DNA of 64,000 nucleotides from Kineobactrum sediminis. Lineage in GTDB: Bacteria > Pseudomonadota > Gammaproteobacteria > Pseudomonadales > Halieaceae. The stretch covers positions 62,001-126,000 of the forward strand of contig NZ_PKLZ01000012.1 in the NCBI RefSeq assembly GCF_002868715.1, given 5' to 3'. Positions 1 to 8,937 of the stretch are shown piece after piece. Every line of letters starts with the position of its first letter. Position 1 is the first letter of the stretch. A program made the translations under genes and the position numbers. The notes under the pieces were generated by a model. The model saw only the letters and a program-made list of their open reading frames with translations. It was not told where the DNA came from and ran no database searches.

Positions 1-747
1 GGCGGTGGCCGCCAGCAGGTTGGCCTGGACCACATTGTCGATGTAACAGAAGTCACGGGAGGTTTCCCCGTCACCGTTGATCTGGCATGGCCGGCCCTGC
101 ATCAGCTCGTCGAACCAGCGCGGGATAACGGCGGCGTAGGCGCCCTGCGGGTCCTGGCGCGGGCCGAATACATTGAAATAACGCAGGCCGATGGTTTCCA
201 TGCCGTAGGCGGTGGCAAAGACATCCGCATACAGTTCGTTTACATATTTGGTCACGGCATAGGGCGACAGCGGCTTGCCGATCTCGTCCTCCACCTTCGG
301 CAGGCCGGGGTGGTCACCGTAGGTCGAGGAGGAAGCGGCGTAGACGAAGCGGCGAACCCTGGCGTCGCGAGCGGCCACCAGCATGTTAACAAAGCCGTCT
401 ATATTGGAGGCGTTGGTGAGCAGCGGGTCTTCCAGGGATCGGGGCACACTGCCCAGGGCAGCTTCGTGCAATACATAGTCCACCCCGGCTGTCGCGCGCC
501 GGCAATCTTCCAGTGAACGGATGTCGCCCTCGATGAACTGCCAGTGGCCACCGTGGTTCACGGCCTTTGCCACTGCCTCCAGGTTGTGCTGGTAACCCGT
601 GGAGAAATTATCCATGCCCACCACGCGCTGGCCAAGGCTGACCAGCGTCTGCGCCAGGTGAGAGCCGATAAAGCCCGCCGCTCCGGTTACCAGCCAGGTT
701 GCCGGCGTGGCCTGTAATTTCTGCTCTGTTACCTGAAATGCATTCAC
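1..747 (-). CDS. UDP-N-acetylglucosamine 4-epimerase (WbpP/TviC type), 3' end outside window
   Basis: Extended SDR that interconverts UDP-GlcNAc (or the uronic acid form) and the galacto epimer, giving a precursor for surface polysaccharide in the cytoplasm. The N-terminal Rossmann motif [10 protein letters not shown] follows a short extension. The segments [23 protein letters not shown] (catalytic YxxxK) and [21 protein letters not shown] are typical of the TviC/WbpP branch rather than GalE. A GTG at 747 is the best start because it is in frame shortly before the Rossmann fold. About 249 codons are visible and the rest runs off the left edge. It is divergent from prsK and belongs with the XrtA polysaccharide genes. 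The family call is from recalled sequence similarity; substrate choice is inference. Confidence 0.88.
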   Translation of the reverse strand, partial: MNAFQVTEQKLQATPATWLVTGAAGFIGSHLAQTLVSLGQRVVGMDNFSTGYQHNLEAVAKAVNHGGHWQFIEGDIRSLEDCRRATAGVDYVLHEAALGSVPRSLEDPLLTNASNIDGFVNMLVAARDARVRRFVYAASSSTYGDHPGLPKVEDEIGKPLSPYAVTKYVNELYADVFATAYGMETIGLRYFNVFGPRQDPQGAYAAVIPRWFDELMQGRPCQINGDGETSRDFCYIDNVVQANLLAATA

Positions 748-938
748 GCGCAAATCCCGTTCCCTGTGATTGGGCCAGCAGGCGCCAGAATAACGCCTGC
801 TCCTTGCTGTTTTGTGCGGTGGGTCTCGCTTGCACATGGCCAGCGTTTACACCACGAAGGCGGGAGTATAAGGTCTACTGGAATTTACAGCCACGCCAAA
901 GCGTGATGCGGTGCACATCATGGCAACAGGATAACCAC
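748..938. promoter_or_regulatory. Divergent intergenic region between the epimerase and prsK
   Basis: This 191-bp stretch must carry the promoters of the leftward epimerase and the rightward prsK. No gene, clear sigma-70 pair or sigma-54 -24/-12 pair was recognised by eye. An open frame runs through it into prsK, but its amino acids do not resemble the kinase N-terminus. Confidence 0.4.
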
Positions 939-3029
939 ATGCCGGCCAGTATCGGGCTATTTACCCACCTTATCGCGAGCCTATGTTTTGCCGCTCTCGC
1001 CGGGCTGCTGTTAATACAGTGGCGGGTAAAGCCGCTGGGGCCCAGCCTGGTAATGGCCTGCGCTGCGAGCAGCCTGTGGGCTGCAACCGTCGGCCTGGGC
1101 ACCCTGGCCGACTATCCACCCATCACCCTGATGTACATTACCGAGTTACTGCGCAATGCCGGCTGGCTGTTCTTTTTACTGCAGCTGCTGGGCCTGCAAA
1201 GTGACGGCAATGCCTGGAGTGTTCACGGCAAGACCTGGCGCCCGGTTTTTCTGCTGGTGCTGGCGGTCATCCTGGCGGTGCTGGTGATGCCGCTGCTGCA
1301 GCCCTTGCTGCCTGTTCGCGTGACCATAGGCTATGAGCTGATACTGGCGCTGTGGCTGGGCATGGCGCTGCTCGGCCTGCTGCTCATTGAACAATTGTTC
1401 CGCAATGCCGGTTCCGGTGAGCGCTGGTCACTCAAGTATCTGTGCCTGGGCCTGGGCGCGCTGTTTGTGTACGACTTCTTCATGTATTCCGAGGCCCTGC
1501 TGTTTCGCAAGCTGGACTCGGACCTGTGGCAGGCGCGGGGGCTGATCAATGCGGTGGCTACCCCCTGGCTGGCGATAGCCATGGCGCGCAACAGCAGCTG
1601 GAAGGTCAACCTGCAGCTGTCCCGGCAGGTGGTGTTTCACACCGTGACCCTGATGGGCGCGGGTATCTACCTGCTGGGCATGGCGGTTATCGGCTACTTT
1701 ATCAAGTTCATGGGCGGTACCTGGGGCGGCGTACTGCAGCTGGGTTTCCTGGCCGCCGCCGCTGCGCTGTTGTTCAGCCTGCTATTCTCCGGCAAGTTCC
1801 GCGCCCTACTGCGGGTGCAGCTGAGCAAGCACTTTTTCAGCTATCGCTATGATTACCGCGAGGAGTGGCTCAAGTTTACCCAGGCGCTGGCGACACTCAA
1901 TGATGATGTAGCCGAGGGGATTGTGCGAACCATGGCGCCGCTCGCCAGCAGCCATGCCGGCCTGCTGTGGGGTGGCCGCGAGGGGCGCAATTTGTGCCTG
2001 CTGGCCAACTGGCAGATGCCGGTGCCCGAGGGTTCTTCAGCGGAGGGACTGGGGATGCTGCCGGAGTGGCTGCAGCGCCGGGATTGGGTAGTGGACCTCA
2101 AGGAGTGGCACAGTACCCCGGACCTGTATGGCGATTTGCAGTTGCCGGAATGGCTGGTGCGGGACCAGCAATTGTGGCTGGTCATCCCGCTGCTGTTTCG
2201 CGATCGTGTGGAAGGGGTGGTGATGCTTCGGCAATCCGACCTGAAGGACAGTATCAACTGGGAAGACCGCGACCTGCTGAAAACCGCCGGGCGCCAGGCC
2301 GCCAGTCACCTGGCCCAGCATCTGGCCAGCCAGGCGCTGGTGGAGGCGCGCCAGTTTGACGCCTTCAACCGGTTATCCGCCTATGTGGTGCACGACCTGA
2401 AAAATATCCTGGCACAACAGTCACTGATTGTGTCCAATGCGGCCAAGCATCGCGATAACCCGGCGTTCATTGATGACATGATCAGCACCGTGGATAATTC
2501 AGTGACCCGGATGCAGCGGCTGATGGAGCAAATGCGCACCGGCCTGCGCAGCGCGGCGGCGGGAAGGGTTGAACTGGCACCCTTGTTACAGCGGGTGGTA
2601 AGCGGCCGCAGTGGTTCGCAACCTGCGCCGCACTATTTTGGGGGGGATTTTGACTGCGTGGCGGAAGCCGACAGCGAACGCCTGGCTACCGTGTTCAACC
2701 ACCTGATCCAGAATGCCCAGGAGGCCACGCCCGCGGAGGGCACGGTCACGGTGCGGCTGAGCGGCAATGCGCATCAGGCCACGATTCACATCGAGGACAG
2801 TGGCCGGGGTATGGATGAGGCGTTCATCCGCGAGCGGCTGTTCCGGCCCTTTGAATCCACCAAGGGCCTGACCGGCATGGGCATCGGCGCGTTTGAAAGC
2901 CGCGAATATATCCGCCAGATTGGCGGCGACATCCAGGTAGAAAGCAATCCCGGGCACGGCAGCCTTTTCCGCGTGACCCTGCCGGTTGCCGGTGAACCCG
3001 AAGCGGATTCCGCTGCGGATATTCAATAA
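939..3029 (+). CDS. prsK: XrtA/PEP-CTERM system histidine kinase PrsK
   Basis: Membrane sensor kinase of about 696 aa that phosphorylates PrsR. Residues 1-300 are a run of hydrophobic helices. A GAF-like region follows (about 310-460). The dimerisation/phosphoacceptor helix carries His485 in AYVVHDLKN, and the ATPase domain has the N-box HLIQNAQEAT (Asn592), DSGRGM and GMGIGAFES. The HDLKN box and the GMGIGAFES G-box are typical of this family (TIGR02916 as recalled). The ATG at 939 is preceded by an ACAGGA ribosome site. An upstream in-frame ATG at 699 would add 80 residues unlike the family. prsR follows after 14 bp. The signal sensed is unknown. Confidence 0.93.
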   Translation: MPASIGLFTHLIASLCFAALAGLLLIQWRVKPLGPSLVMACAASSLWAATVGLGTLADYPPITLMYITELLRNAGWLFFLLQLLGLQSDGNAWSVHGKTWRPVFLLVLAVILAVLVMPLLQPLLPVRVTIGYELILALWLGMALLGLLLIEQLFRNAGSGERWSLKYLCLGLGALFVYDFFMYSEALLFRKLDSDLWQARGLINAVATPWLAIAMARNSSWKVNLQLSRQVVFHTVTLMGAGIYLLGMAVIGYFIKFMGGTWGGVLQLGFLAAAAALLFSLLFSGKFRALLRVQLSKHFFSYRYDYREEWLKFTQALATLNDDVAEGIVRTMAPLASSHAGLLWGGREGRNLCLLANWQMPVPEGSSAEGLGMLPEWLQRRDWVVDLKEWHSTPDLYGDLQLPEWLVRDQQLWLVIPLLFRDRVEGVVMLRQSDLKDSINWEDRDLLKTAGRQAASHLAQHLASQALVEARQFDAFNRLSAYVVHDLKNILAQQSLIVSNAAKHRDNPAFIDDMISTVDNSVTRMQRLMEQMRTGLRSAAAGRVELAPLLQRVVSGRSGSQPAPHYFGGDFDCVAEADSERLATVFNHLIQNAQEATPAEGTVTVRLSGNAHQATIHIEDSGRGMDEAFIRERLFRPFESTKGLTGMGIGAFESREYIRQIGGDIQVESNPGHGSLFRVTLPVAGEPEADSAADIQ

Positions 3030-3043
3030 CGGACGAGATTACA

Positions 3044-4396
3044 ATGGCAAAAGCAACGCCCAAGCACCTGCTGGTGGTTGAAGATGATAAAGGCCTGCAA
3101 AGCCAGTTGCGCTGGGCCTTTGATGGTTACGAAGTGGCAATAGCCGGGGACCGGGCCGAGGCCATTGCCGCTCTGCGTCGCTTCCAGCCCGGGGTGGTAT
3201 TGCTGGACCTGGGGCTGCCGCCGGACCCGGGTGGTGTTACCGAGGGCCTGGCGACTTTGCGGGAAATACTGTCGCTGGCGCCGGAGACCAAGGTTATTGT
3301 GGTGACCGGCGATAACGACCGTGCCAACGCGGTAAAGGCAATTGCCGGCGGCGCCTACGACTTTCACCAGAAGCCGGCGGAAGCGGAGCTGTTGTCACTG
3401 CTGGTTGACCGTGCGTATCACGTGTTCGAGCTGGAAATGGAAAACCGGCGCCTGCAGCGCGCCAGCGAAGACATGCCGCTGCGGGACATCATCGCTATCA
3501 GCCCGCAGATGCTGAAGGTGTGTCGCACGGTCGAGAAAATTGCGCCGACCGATATCACCACCCTGCTGCTGGGCGCCAGTGGTACCGGCAAGGAGCGTTT
3601 CGCTCGCGCCCTGCATGAGTTGAGCCCCCGGGCCAACCATAAAATGGTGGCCATTAATTGCGCTGCGATTCCTGCCAACTTGCTGGAGAGCGAACTGTTT
3701 GGTTATGAGAAAGGTGCCTTCACCGGCGCCAGCCAGCAAACCGCGGGGAAGATCGAATACGCGGACAAGGGCACCCTGTTCCTGGACGAAATTGGTGACC
3801 TGCCCCTGGAGCTGCAGGCCAAGTTGCTGCGCTTCCTGCAGGAGCGGGTGGTGGAGCGCATTGGCGGGCGCAAGGAAATCCCGGTTGATGTGCGCATCAT
3901 CTGCGCCACTCACCAGAATCTTGAACAGCAGATAGCGGATGGTCGTTTTCGCGAGGACCTGTACTACCGGGTGAGCGAGATGACTATCAAGATACCGCCG
4001 CTCAAGGACCGCACCGGCGATGCCCAGGTACTGGCCAAGGCCTTCCTGGCGCGCTTTGCGGCGGAGCTGGGTGGCGGCACCAAAGCCTTTGACGACGGTG
4101 CGCTGGCCGCCATTGAAGCCTACGCCTGGCCCGGCAACGTGCGCGAACTGGAAAGCCGGGTAAAGCGTGCTGCCATCATGGCCGACGGTAGCCAGATCTC
4201 CGCCGATGACCTGGAGCTGGAAGCCGGTACCGAGGAGCGCCCCCTGAACCTGCGCCAGGTGCGCGATGCCGCGGAGCGCGACGCCGTCCTCCGCGCCCTC
4301 GGCTACGCCGGCGAAAGCATCTCCGAGGCCGCAATACTCCTCGGCGTCACCCGCCCCACCCTCTACACCATGCTCGAAAAATACGGCCTCAAGTAG
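3044..4396 (+). CDS. prsR: XrtA/PEP-CTERM system sigma-54 response regulator PrsR
   Basis: NtrC-type activator of 450 aa that works with sigma-54 RNA polymerase. The receiver domain (about 5-125) has the acidic pocket VVEDD and phosphoacceptor Asp55 in LLDLGLP. The AAA+ domain has Walker A GASGTGKE, the sigma-54-contacting loop GAFTGA and the arginine-rich segment after FREDLYYRVSEM. A Fis-type helix-turn-helix closes the protein (SEAAILLGVTRPTLYTML). Length and order fit TIGR02915 as recalled. It is cotranscribed with prsK. Its likely targets are PEP-CTERM and polysaccharide genes; one candidate sigma-54 promoter lies near 12023. A palindromic repeat begins 17 bp after the stop. Confidence 0.95.
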   Translation: MAKATPKHLLVVEDDKGLQSQLRWAFDGYEVAIAGDRAEAIAALRRFQPGVVLLDLGLPPDPGGVTEGLATLREILSLAPETKVIVVTGDNDRANAVKAIAGGAYDFHQKPAEAELLSLLVDRAYHVFELEMENRRLQRASEDMPLRDIIAISPQMLKVCRTVEKIAPTDITTLLLGASGTGKERFARALHELSPRANHKMVAINCAAIPANLLESELFGYEKGAFTGASQQTAGKIEYADKGTLFLDEIGDLPLELQAKLLRFLQERVVERIGGRKEIPVDVRIICATHQNLEQQIADGRFREDLYYRVSEMTIKIPPLKDRTGDAQVLAKAFLARFAAELGGGTKAFDDGALAAIEAYAWPGNVRELESRVKRAAIMADGSQISADDLELEAGTEERPLNLRQVRDAAERDAVLRALGYAGESISEAAILLGVTRPTLYTMLEKYGLK

Positions 4397-4413
4397 ATTG
4401 TGTTTGAAGGGAT

Positions 4414-4527
4414 GGGGTCAGGTCTCGCATTGTTGCATTTGGCTGTGCAACTTGAAGGCTGGGGTCAGGTCTCGCATTGTTGCATGCGCCCGTTAAGGCG
4501 CATGCAACAATGCGAGACCTGACCCCA
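4414..4527. repeat. Composite palindromic repeat, copy 1 (left part only)
   Basis: An outer arm GGGGTCAGGTCTCGCATTGT starts at 4414. It is followed by a 21-bp linker (4439-4459) and a perfect inverted repeat with 31-bp arms at 4460-4490 and 4497-4527, loop CGTTAA. The right outer arm found in copy 2 is missing; the vanZ-like gene starts there instead. The linker differs from that of copy 2 by one base. The copy may act as a terminator for prsKR. REP-like mobile origin is inference. Confidence 0.9.
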
Positions 4528-4530
4528 CCT

Positions 4531-5724
4531 TTGATATCGCGCTGGCCATTGCTGGCGTATGTGCTGTTGCTGGTATATGGCACGTGGTTTCCGCTTAACG
4601 CCTGGGATTGGCCCCGTGGTGGGTTGGAGCCGTTCCTCGCCATGGACTGGCCGACCAGGATGTCACGGCCAGACACCATTCTAAACCTGCTGGTTTATGT
4701 ACCCTTTGGTTTGCTGGTGATGCTACACCTGCGTTATCGGACATGGCTGCGGTTGCTGCTTGCGATACTTGCCGGAGCGAGCCTCTCAACTGTACTTGAG
4801 TTCGGCCAGACGTATCTGCCGGGGCGCGTAACATCGCTTGCAGACATATTGCTCAATACCTGCGGCAGTCTGGTAGGTGCACTGATTGCAGGTGCGGCTA
4901 CCCGGCTGTCACTGGTCCAGAAGCTCTACAAGAACTCAGTTCGCGCATTACGCGACCCGGGCAAGGGACGGCTGGCATTACTCGCGCTGTCACTTTGGGC
5001 CTTGTCGCAATGGCTTCCCCTGGTGCCCTCTCTGGACATGGATAATCTTCGAGCCGGGCTGGCACCACTAAAAGCGCACCTGCTCGATCATGCTCCCTTC
5101 AATCACAATGGCTTTATCCGCTATTTTTTGATGTTATTCGGGGTTGCCACTGTCGCCCTGGCGGCGCTGCAACCCACATCACGCCATGCGCGGTTAATCG
5201 TGATTGCCATTATGCTGGTATTGGCTGGCAAGCTGATTATCGTTAGTCGAGTATTGGCGCCGGAAACGCTGATCGCGGGTATCTGTATCGTTCCGCCATT
5301 GTTGCTCTTGCGGCACCTGCCGGCACCCATGCTGCGGCTGCTGGCGTTCTGCGCATTGTTCGCATTCCATGTGCACGAATCACTACTGCCCGGAACTGCA
5401 GATGACGCCCTACGCCCAATAAACTGGATCCCGTTCCGGGGCCACATGGGCAGCATTAACGGGATATTGCATTTGCTGGAACTGGTCTGGTTATTTGTTG
5501 CGCTGGCCTATGTCACTTCTCCCGAATATCCGCTCAGGTGGCGCGGCAAAATGATCCGCGGCGGGCTATTGATGCTGCCGGTGATTGCCCTCGAGTGGTA
5601 CCAGCAGTTTGTTCCCGGACGTTATCCCGACGTTACCGATATTATTGTAGCTGCCACCACCTGGTGGCTCGCCAGCGGCTGGCCAGGAGGAAGTAGGGAG
5701 CCGGGGTCAGGTCTCGCATTGTAG
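4531..5724 (+). CDS. VanZ-like integral membrane protein
   Basis: About 397 aa, almost entirely hydrophobic helices. The N-terminal 110 residues have the VanZ signature: a first helix followed by YGTWFPLNAWDW, then VLEFGQTYLPGRVTSLADI and a glycine-rich helix NTCGSLVGALIA. The C-terminal half adds more helices. VanZ-like proteins are frequent in XrtA/EPS loci, but their role is unknown. The start is uncertain: TTG at 4531 is the first start codon after repeat copy 1, while in-frame ATGs at 4477 and 4510 lie inside the repeat. The stop codon at 5722 and the last residues (GSGLAL) are supplied by repeat copy 2, so both gene ends touch repeats. Confidence 0.8.
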   Translation: MISRWPLLAYVLLLVYGTWFPLNAWDWPRGGLEPFLAMDWPTRMSRPDTILNLLVYVPFGLLVMLHLRYRTWLRLLLAILAGASLSTVLEFGQTYLPGRVTSLADILLNTCGSLVGALIAGAATRLSLVQKLYKNSVRALRDPGKGRLALLALSLWALSQWLPLVPSLDMDNLRAGLAPLKAHLLDHAPFNHNGFIRYFLMLFGVATVALAALQPTSRHARLIVIAIMLVLAGKLIIVSRVLAPETLIAGICIVPPLLLLRHLPAPMLRLLAFCALFAFHVHESLLPGTADDALRPINWIPFRGHMGSINGILHLLELVWLFVALAYVTSPEYPLRWRGKMIRGGLLMLPVIALEWYQQFVPGRYPDVTDIIVAATTWWLASGWPGGSREPGSGLAL

Positions 5725-5863
5725 CATTGGGCTGTGCAACTTGAAGGCTGGGGTCAGGTCTCGCATTGTTGCATGCGCCCATCAAGGCGCATGCAACAAT
5801 GCGAGACCTGACCCCAGCTCCTACCCCTGCACCACCAAATGCTACAATGCGAGACCTGACCCC
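5703..5863. repeat. Composite palindromic repeat, copy 2 (complete)
   Basis: Nested inverted repeats. The outer arms are 5703-5727 and 5839-5863 (25 bp, perfect complement). Inside them lies a perfect 31-bp inverted repeat, 5749-5779 against 5786-5816, loop CATCAA. It sits between the convergent vanZ-like and phosphatase genes and encodes the last residues and stop codons of both. It could work as a two-way terminator, although no T-run is present. Confidence 0.92.
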
Positions 5864-6357
5864 CGTAATCTTTGTTGAAGATCCGGGACCAGGCCATCCA
5901 GCGCCCTATCAATCTGTGAGAAGACTTCGACAAAGCCCTCCAGGTGACCAAAGTAAGGGTCTGCAATGTCTGCTTCCGCCGTCTCCGCGGAAACGTATTC
6001 TCCCAGCAAGCGCACTGACTCGGGGACCGGCGCATCGCCCATGAGAACGGTGATGTCGGACAGGTGCCCACGGTCCATGACCAATACATAATCGCTGTTT
6101 GCCAGCATGTCCGGAACCAGTGGCGCCGCACGAATACGCCCCAGCGATACCCCCGCCTCACCGGCAACCTTCACCACCCTCGGGTCCGGGCGGCGGCCGC
6201 GCTGCCCCACCCGGGTGCCCGCGGAACGCACTTGCACCCTGCGACCCAGCCCCATGGCCCGCAAGCGGTGGCGCAACATGGCCTCTGCCAGTGGTGAGCG
6301 ACAGACATTGGCGGTACACACAAAGAGCACTCGCAACTCGGGACGAAACCACATCAT
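5842..6357 (-). CDS. Low-molecular-weight protein tyrosine phosphatase (Wzb/EpsP type)
   Basis: Cytoplasmic phosphatase of 171 aa that removes phosphate from tyrosine autokinases controlling polysaccharide export. The P-loop is Cys14-x5-Arg20 in FVCTANVCRSPLAE near the N-terminus. The general-acid Asp133 lies in IADPYFGHLEGF, and VMDRGH is the conserved D-loop region. Its partner kinase is not in the window. The last residues (GSGLAL) and the stop are read from repeat copy 2, so the native C-terminus was probably replaced. Start at 6357, or at the next ATG 6354. Confidence 0.92.
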   Translation of the reverse strand: MMWFRPELRVLFVCTANVCRSPLAEAMLRHRLRAMGLGRRVQVRSAGTRVGQRGRRPDPRVVKVAGEAGVSLGRIRAAPLVPDMLANSDYVLVMDRGHLSDITVLMGDAPVPESVRLLGEYVSAETAEADIADPYFGHLEGFVEVFSQIDRALDGLVPDLQQRLRGSGLAL

Positions 6358-6390
6358 AAGCTGTCTATAAAAACTGCCCGTAACCAGGTT

Positions 6391-7179
6391 TCAAGGGCTT
6401 GCACGCGCCAGCAACTCCCGTACCCAAACCACGGGGATGACGTAGGTGATACCCGAGGGACGCTCCAGCACTGCCTCGCGAGACTCTTTCACGAATACAC
6501 TGTTGACCACACCGAGCACCCGGCCAGTGTCCGGATGGTAGACCGGGCTACCACTGTTACCGGGATAGGCGATGGCATCCAGCTGCAATACGTTAAACGG
6601 ATTGCGCATGCGTAGCATCTGCGCCGCGCTGAGATCGCGTGCGGCATCCGCGGTGCGGGCGACCGGAGTAATGGACGAGACCATACCGCGATGGGTTACC
6701 GGGTACAGGCCCAGCACAGCGCCAATCGGAAAGCCGGTAAAGGCCACCGGGTCACCCTCGCGGACATTTGTGGCATCGCTCAACTCCAGTGTCGGCAAGG
6801 GCCCTGAACTGATCCGTAACAAGGCGAGATCGTGCAGCACGTCCTGTGCCACGAGCGTCGCCGGGCGAACCACGGCATCATCCCCACGACCGGAAAATAC
6901 CGCCAGCACCTGCTTGTTTTCAAGGTCCAGCAGTTCCGGCAACACATGGTAGTTGGTGACGATGTACTGCCCGTCGCCCACCGCAAAGCCGGTACCCAGC
7001 AACTGGTTGGGACGCTCCGCACCGATCGGCTGTCGCGGGGGATAACTGGTACCCACACCGACCACCGAAGGGCTAACCCGTTCTATAATATCGGCCAGTG
7101 ATGCCGCCAACAGAGGCGGGCTGACCAAAAGCAGCAGCGCGGAGAACAACAGATGACGTACTTTCATTAACTGGCTCAT
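6391..7179 (-). CDS. Secreted trypsin-like serine protease (S1C-like)
   Basis: About 262 aa. The N-terminus has a signal peptide (a hydrophobic run ending LLAAS at about 22-27), so it acts in the periplasm or outside. The triad is visible as His78 in VTNYHVLP, Asp117 in HDLALLRI and Ser209 in YPGNSGSPV. No PDZ domain follows, unlike DegP/DegS. The start chosen (7179, MSQLMKV) is the methionine just before the signal peptide. ATGs at 7194 and 7167 are alternatives. It is divergent from the acyl-CoA ligase gene. A role in processing surface proteins is possible but unproven. Confidence 0.85.
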   Translation of the reverse strand: MSQLMKVRHLLFSALLLLVSPPLLAASLADIIERVSPSVVGVGTSYPPRQPIGAERPNQLLGTGFAVGDGQYIVTNYHVLPELLDLENKQVLAVFSGRGDDAVVRPATLVAQDVLHDLALLRISSGPLPTLELSDATNVREGDPVAFTGFPIGAVLGLYPVTHRGMVSSITPVARTADAARDLSAAQMLRMRNPFNVLQLDAIAYPGNSGSPVYHPDTGRVLGVVNSVFVKESREAVLERPSGITYVIPVVWVRELLARASP

Positions 7180-7323
7180 AATGCCGTTTTCCATGACATG
7201 GGTCACATTCCGGGACCCGACGGTTGCAGCACAAACCTGCAGGGAGGACACTCCCGCCTCGGGAAACCATAGTCCAGAATGCCCATACAGCGCAAACAAA
7301 CACGCTACCCCGGAGATAAATGC

Positions 7324-8937
7324 ATGGCTGACCTGCTCCACGAACTCATCGCCACGCGTGCTGCCGGCGATGGCGACCAGCCTGCCCTGCTCTACCGGGC
7401 CACCAGCCTGACATACGCCCAATTGTGGGCCGAGGTAGAGTGCGCCGCCAACGGCCTGCTGGCAACCGGCATCAACGCCGGTGACCGGGTAGCGGTGTAC
7501 CTGCCCAAACAGATTGAAACCGCCACCGCCCTGTTCGGTGCCGCCGCGGCGGGAGCCTGCTTTGTGCCGGTGAATCCCCTGCTGAAACCGCGCCAGGTGA
7601 ACTACATCCTGCAACACAGCCAGGCCCGGGTACTGGTCACCTCTGCCCAGCGCTTGCAGCTGTTGGCGGATGAGCTGGCTGAATGTGATCAACTGAAGAC
7701 CATACTACTGGTCGATGAACTCACCGGGGAACGCGGCGAGGCCGTGGCGCGCCAACTGGCCGATTTCACTATCATCAACTGGCCACAGCTGCGGACCACT
7801 CCCCCACAAACCCCACACCGACGCATCGACAGTGACCGGGTAGCCATTCTTTACACCTCCGGCAGCACCGGCAACCCCAAGGGCGTGGTGCTATCCCACC
7901 GCAATATGGTGGCGGGCGCACGCAGCGTTGCCCAATACCTGGAAAACACCCCCGGTGACCGCCTGCTTGCGGTATTGCCATTGAGTTTTGATGCCGGGCT
8001 GAGCCAGTTGACCACCGCCTTTTCCGCAGGCGCCTCTGTCGTGCTGATGGACTACCTGCTGCCGCGAGATGTCCTTAAGGCCGTACAACGTTACCAGGTC
8101 ACCGGCCTGGCGGCAGTGCCGCCTTTGTGGAACCAGCTGATCCAGCAGGACTGGCCGCCCGCGGTGGCCGAGAACCTGCGCTACGTGACCAATACCGGTG
8201 GCGCCATGCCCGTGGCCACCACCCGGGAGTTGCGCCAGCGCCTGCCCAACACCCGTGTATTCCTGATGTACGGCCTCACCGAGGCATTCCGCTCCACTTA
8301 CCTGCCGCCGGAACAACTGGACCTGCGGCCCCAGTCCATCGGCAAGGCAATTCCCAATGCCGAGATCCTGGTGGTTAATGAAGCCGGTGAGCTGTGTGCC
8401 CCCAACGAGCCGGGGGAACTGGTTCACCGCGGCGCACTGGTGGCGCTGGGTTACTGGAATGATGCCGAGAAAACCGCCGAGCGCTTCAAACCCTGCCCGG
8501 CCCAGGATGCCGCCCTGCCGCTACCCGAGCTGGCAGTATGGTCCGGCGACCAGGTAGTAAAAGATGAAGAGGGTTACCTGTATTTTGTCAGCCGCAAGGA
8601 CGACATGATCAAGACCTCCGGGTACCGGGTCAGCCCTACCGAAGTGGAAGAAATCGCCTACAATTCGGGGCTGGTAGCCGGCGCCGCCGCCCTGGGCCTG
8701 GCACACGGGCTCCTGGGCCAGGCCATCGCGCTGGTGGTAACACCGGGCCAGGGTACCGGCGAACATGATACTGTAGCCGCCGAACTTTTGGCCTATTGCC
8801 AGCGCGAACTGCCGAACTTCATGGTACCGAGCCGGATTGTGGTGCGCGATACCCTGCCCCACAACCAGAACGGCAAGATTGATCGCCGTGCACTCGGCGC
8901 CGAATACGCCACCCTTTTCGAGGACACATCCGCGTGA
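7324..8937 (+). CDS. XrtA-associated acyl-CoA ligase/AMP-dependent synthetase
   Basis: ANL-superfamily adenylating enzyme of 537 aa that activates a carboxylate with ATP. The P-loop motif LYTSGSTGNPKGVV, the A5 motif LMYGLTEAF and the hinge/C-terminal motif SRKDDMIKTSGYRVSPTEVE are present, and the C-terminus ends with the catalytic lysine segment QNGKIDRRAL. A GGAGAT ribosome site precedes the ATG at 7324. Its stop overlaps the start of the PLP decarboxylase, the usual pairing in XrtA loci (TIGR03098 with TIGR03099 as recalled). The substrate is unknown. Confidence 0.9.
   Translation: MADLLHELIATRAAGDGDQPALLYRATSLTYAQLWAEVECAANGLLATGINAGDRVAVYLPKQIETATALFGAAAAGACFVPVNPLLKPRQVNYILQHSQARVLVTSAQRLQLLADELAECDQLKTILLVDELTGERGEAVARQLADFTIINWPQLRTTPPQTPHRRIDSDRVAILYTSGSTGNPKGVVLSHRNMVAGARSVAQYLENTPGDRLLAVLPLSFDAGLSQLTTAFSAGASVVLMDYLLPRDVLKAVQRYQVTGLAAVPPLWNQLIQQDWPPAVAENLRYVTNTGGAMPVATTRELRQRLPNTRVFLMYGLTEAFRSTYLPPEQLDLRPQSIGKAIPNAEILVVNEAGELCAPNEPGELVHRGALVALGYWNDAEKTAERFKPCPAQDAALPLPELAVWSGDQVVKDEEGYLYFVSRKDDMIKTSGYRVSPTEVEEIAYNSGLVAGAAALGLAHGLLGQAIALVVTPGQGTGEHDTVAAELLAYCQRELPNFMVPSRIVVRDTLPHNQNGKIDRRALGAEYATLFEDTSA

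Noticed and set aside
699-938. N-terminal extension of PrsK
   Set aside because: The 80 extra residues are unlike the family and would overlap the epimerase start; ATG 939 has a ribosome site.
4414-5863. Possible CRISPR array
   Set aside because: The repeats are palindromic and nested, few in number and spread around genes; there are no regular spacers and no cas genes.
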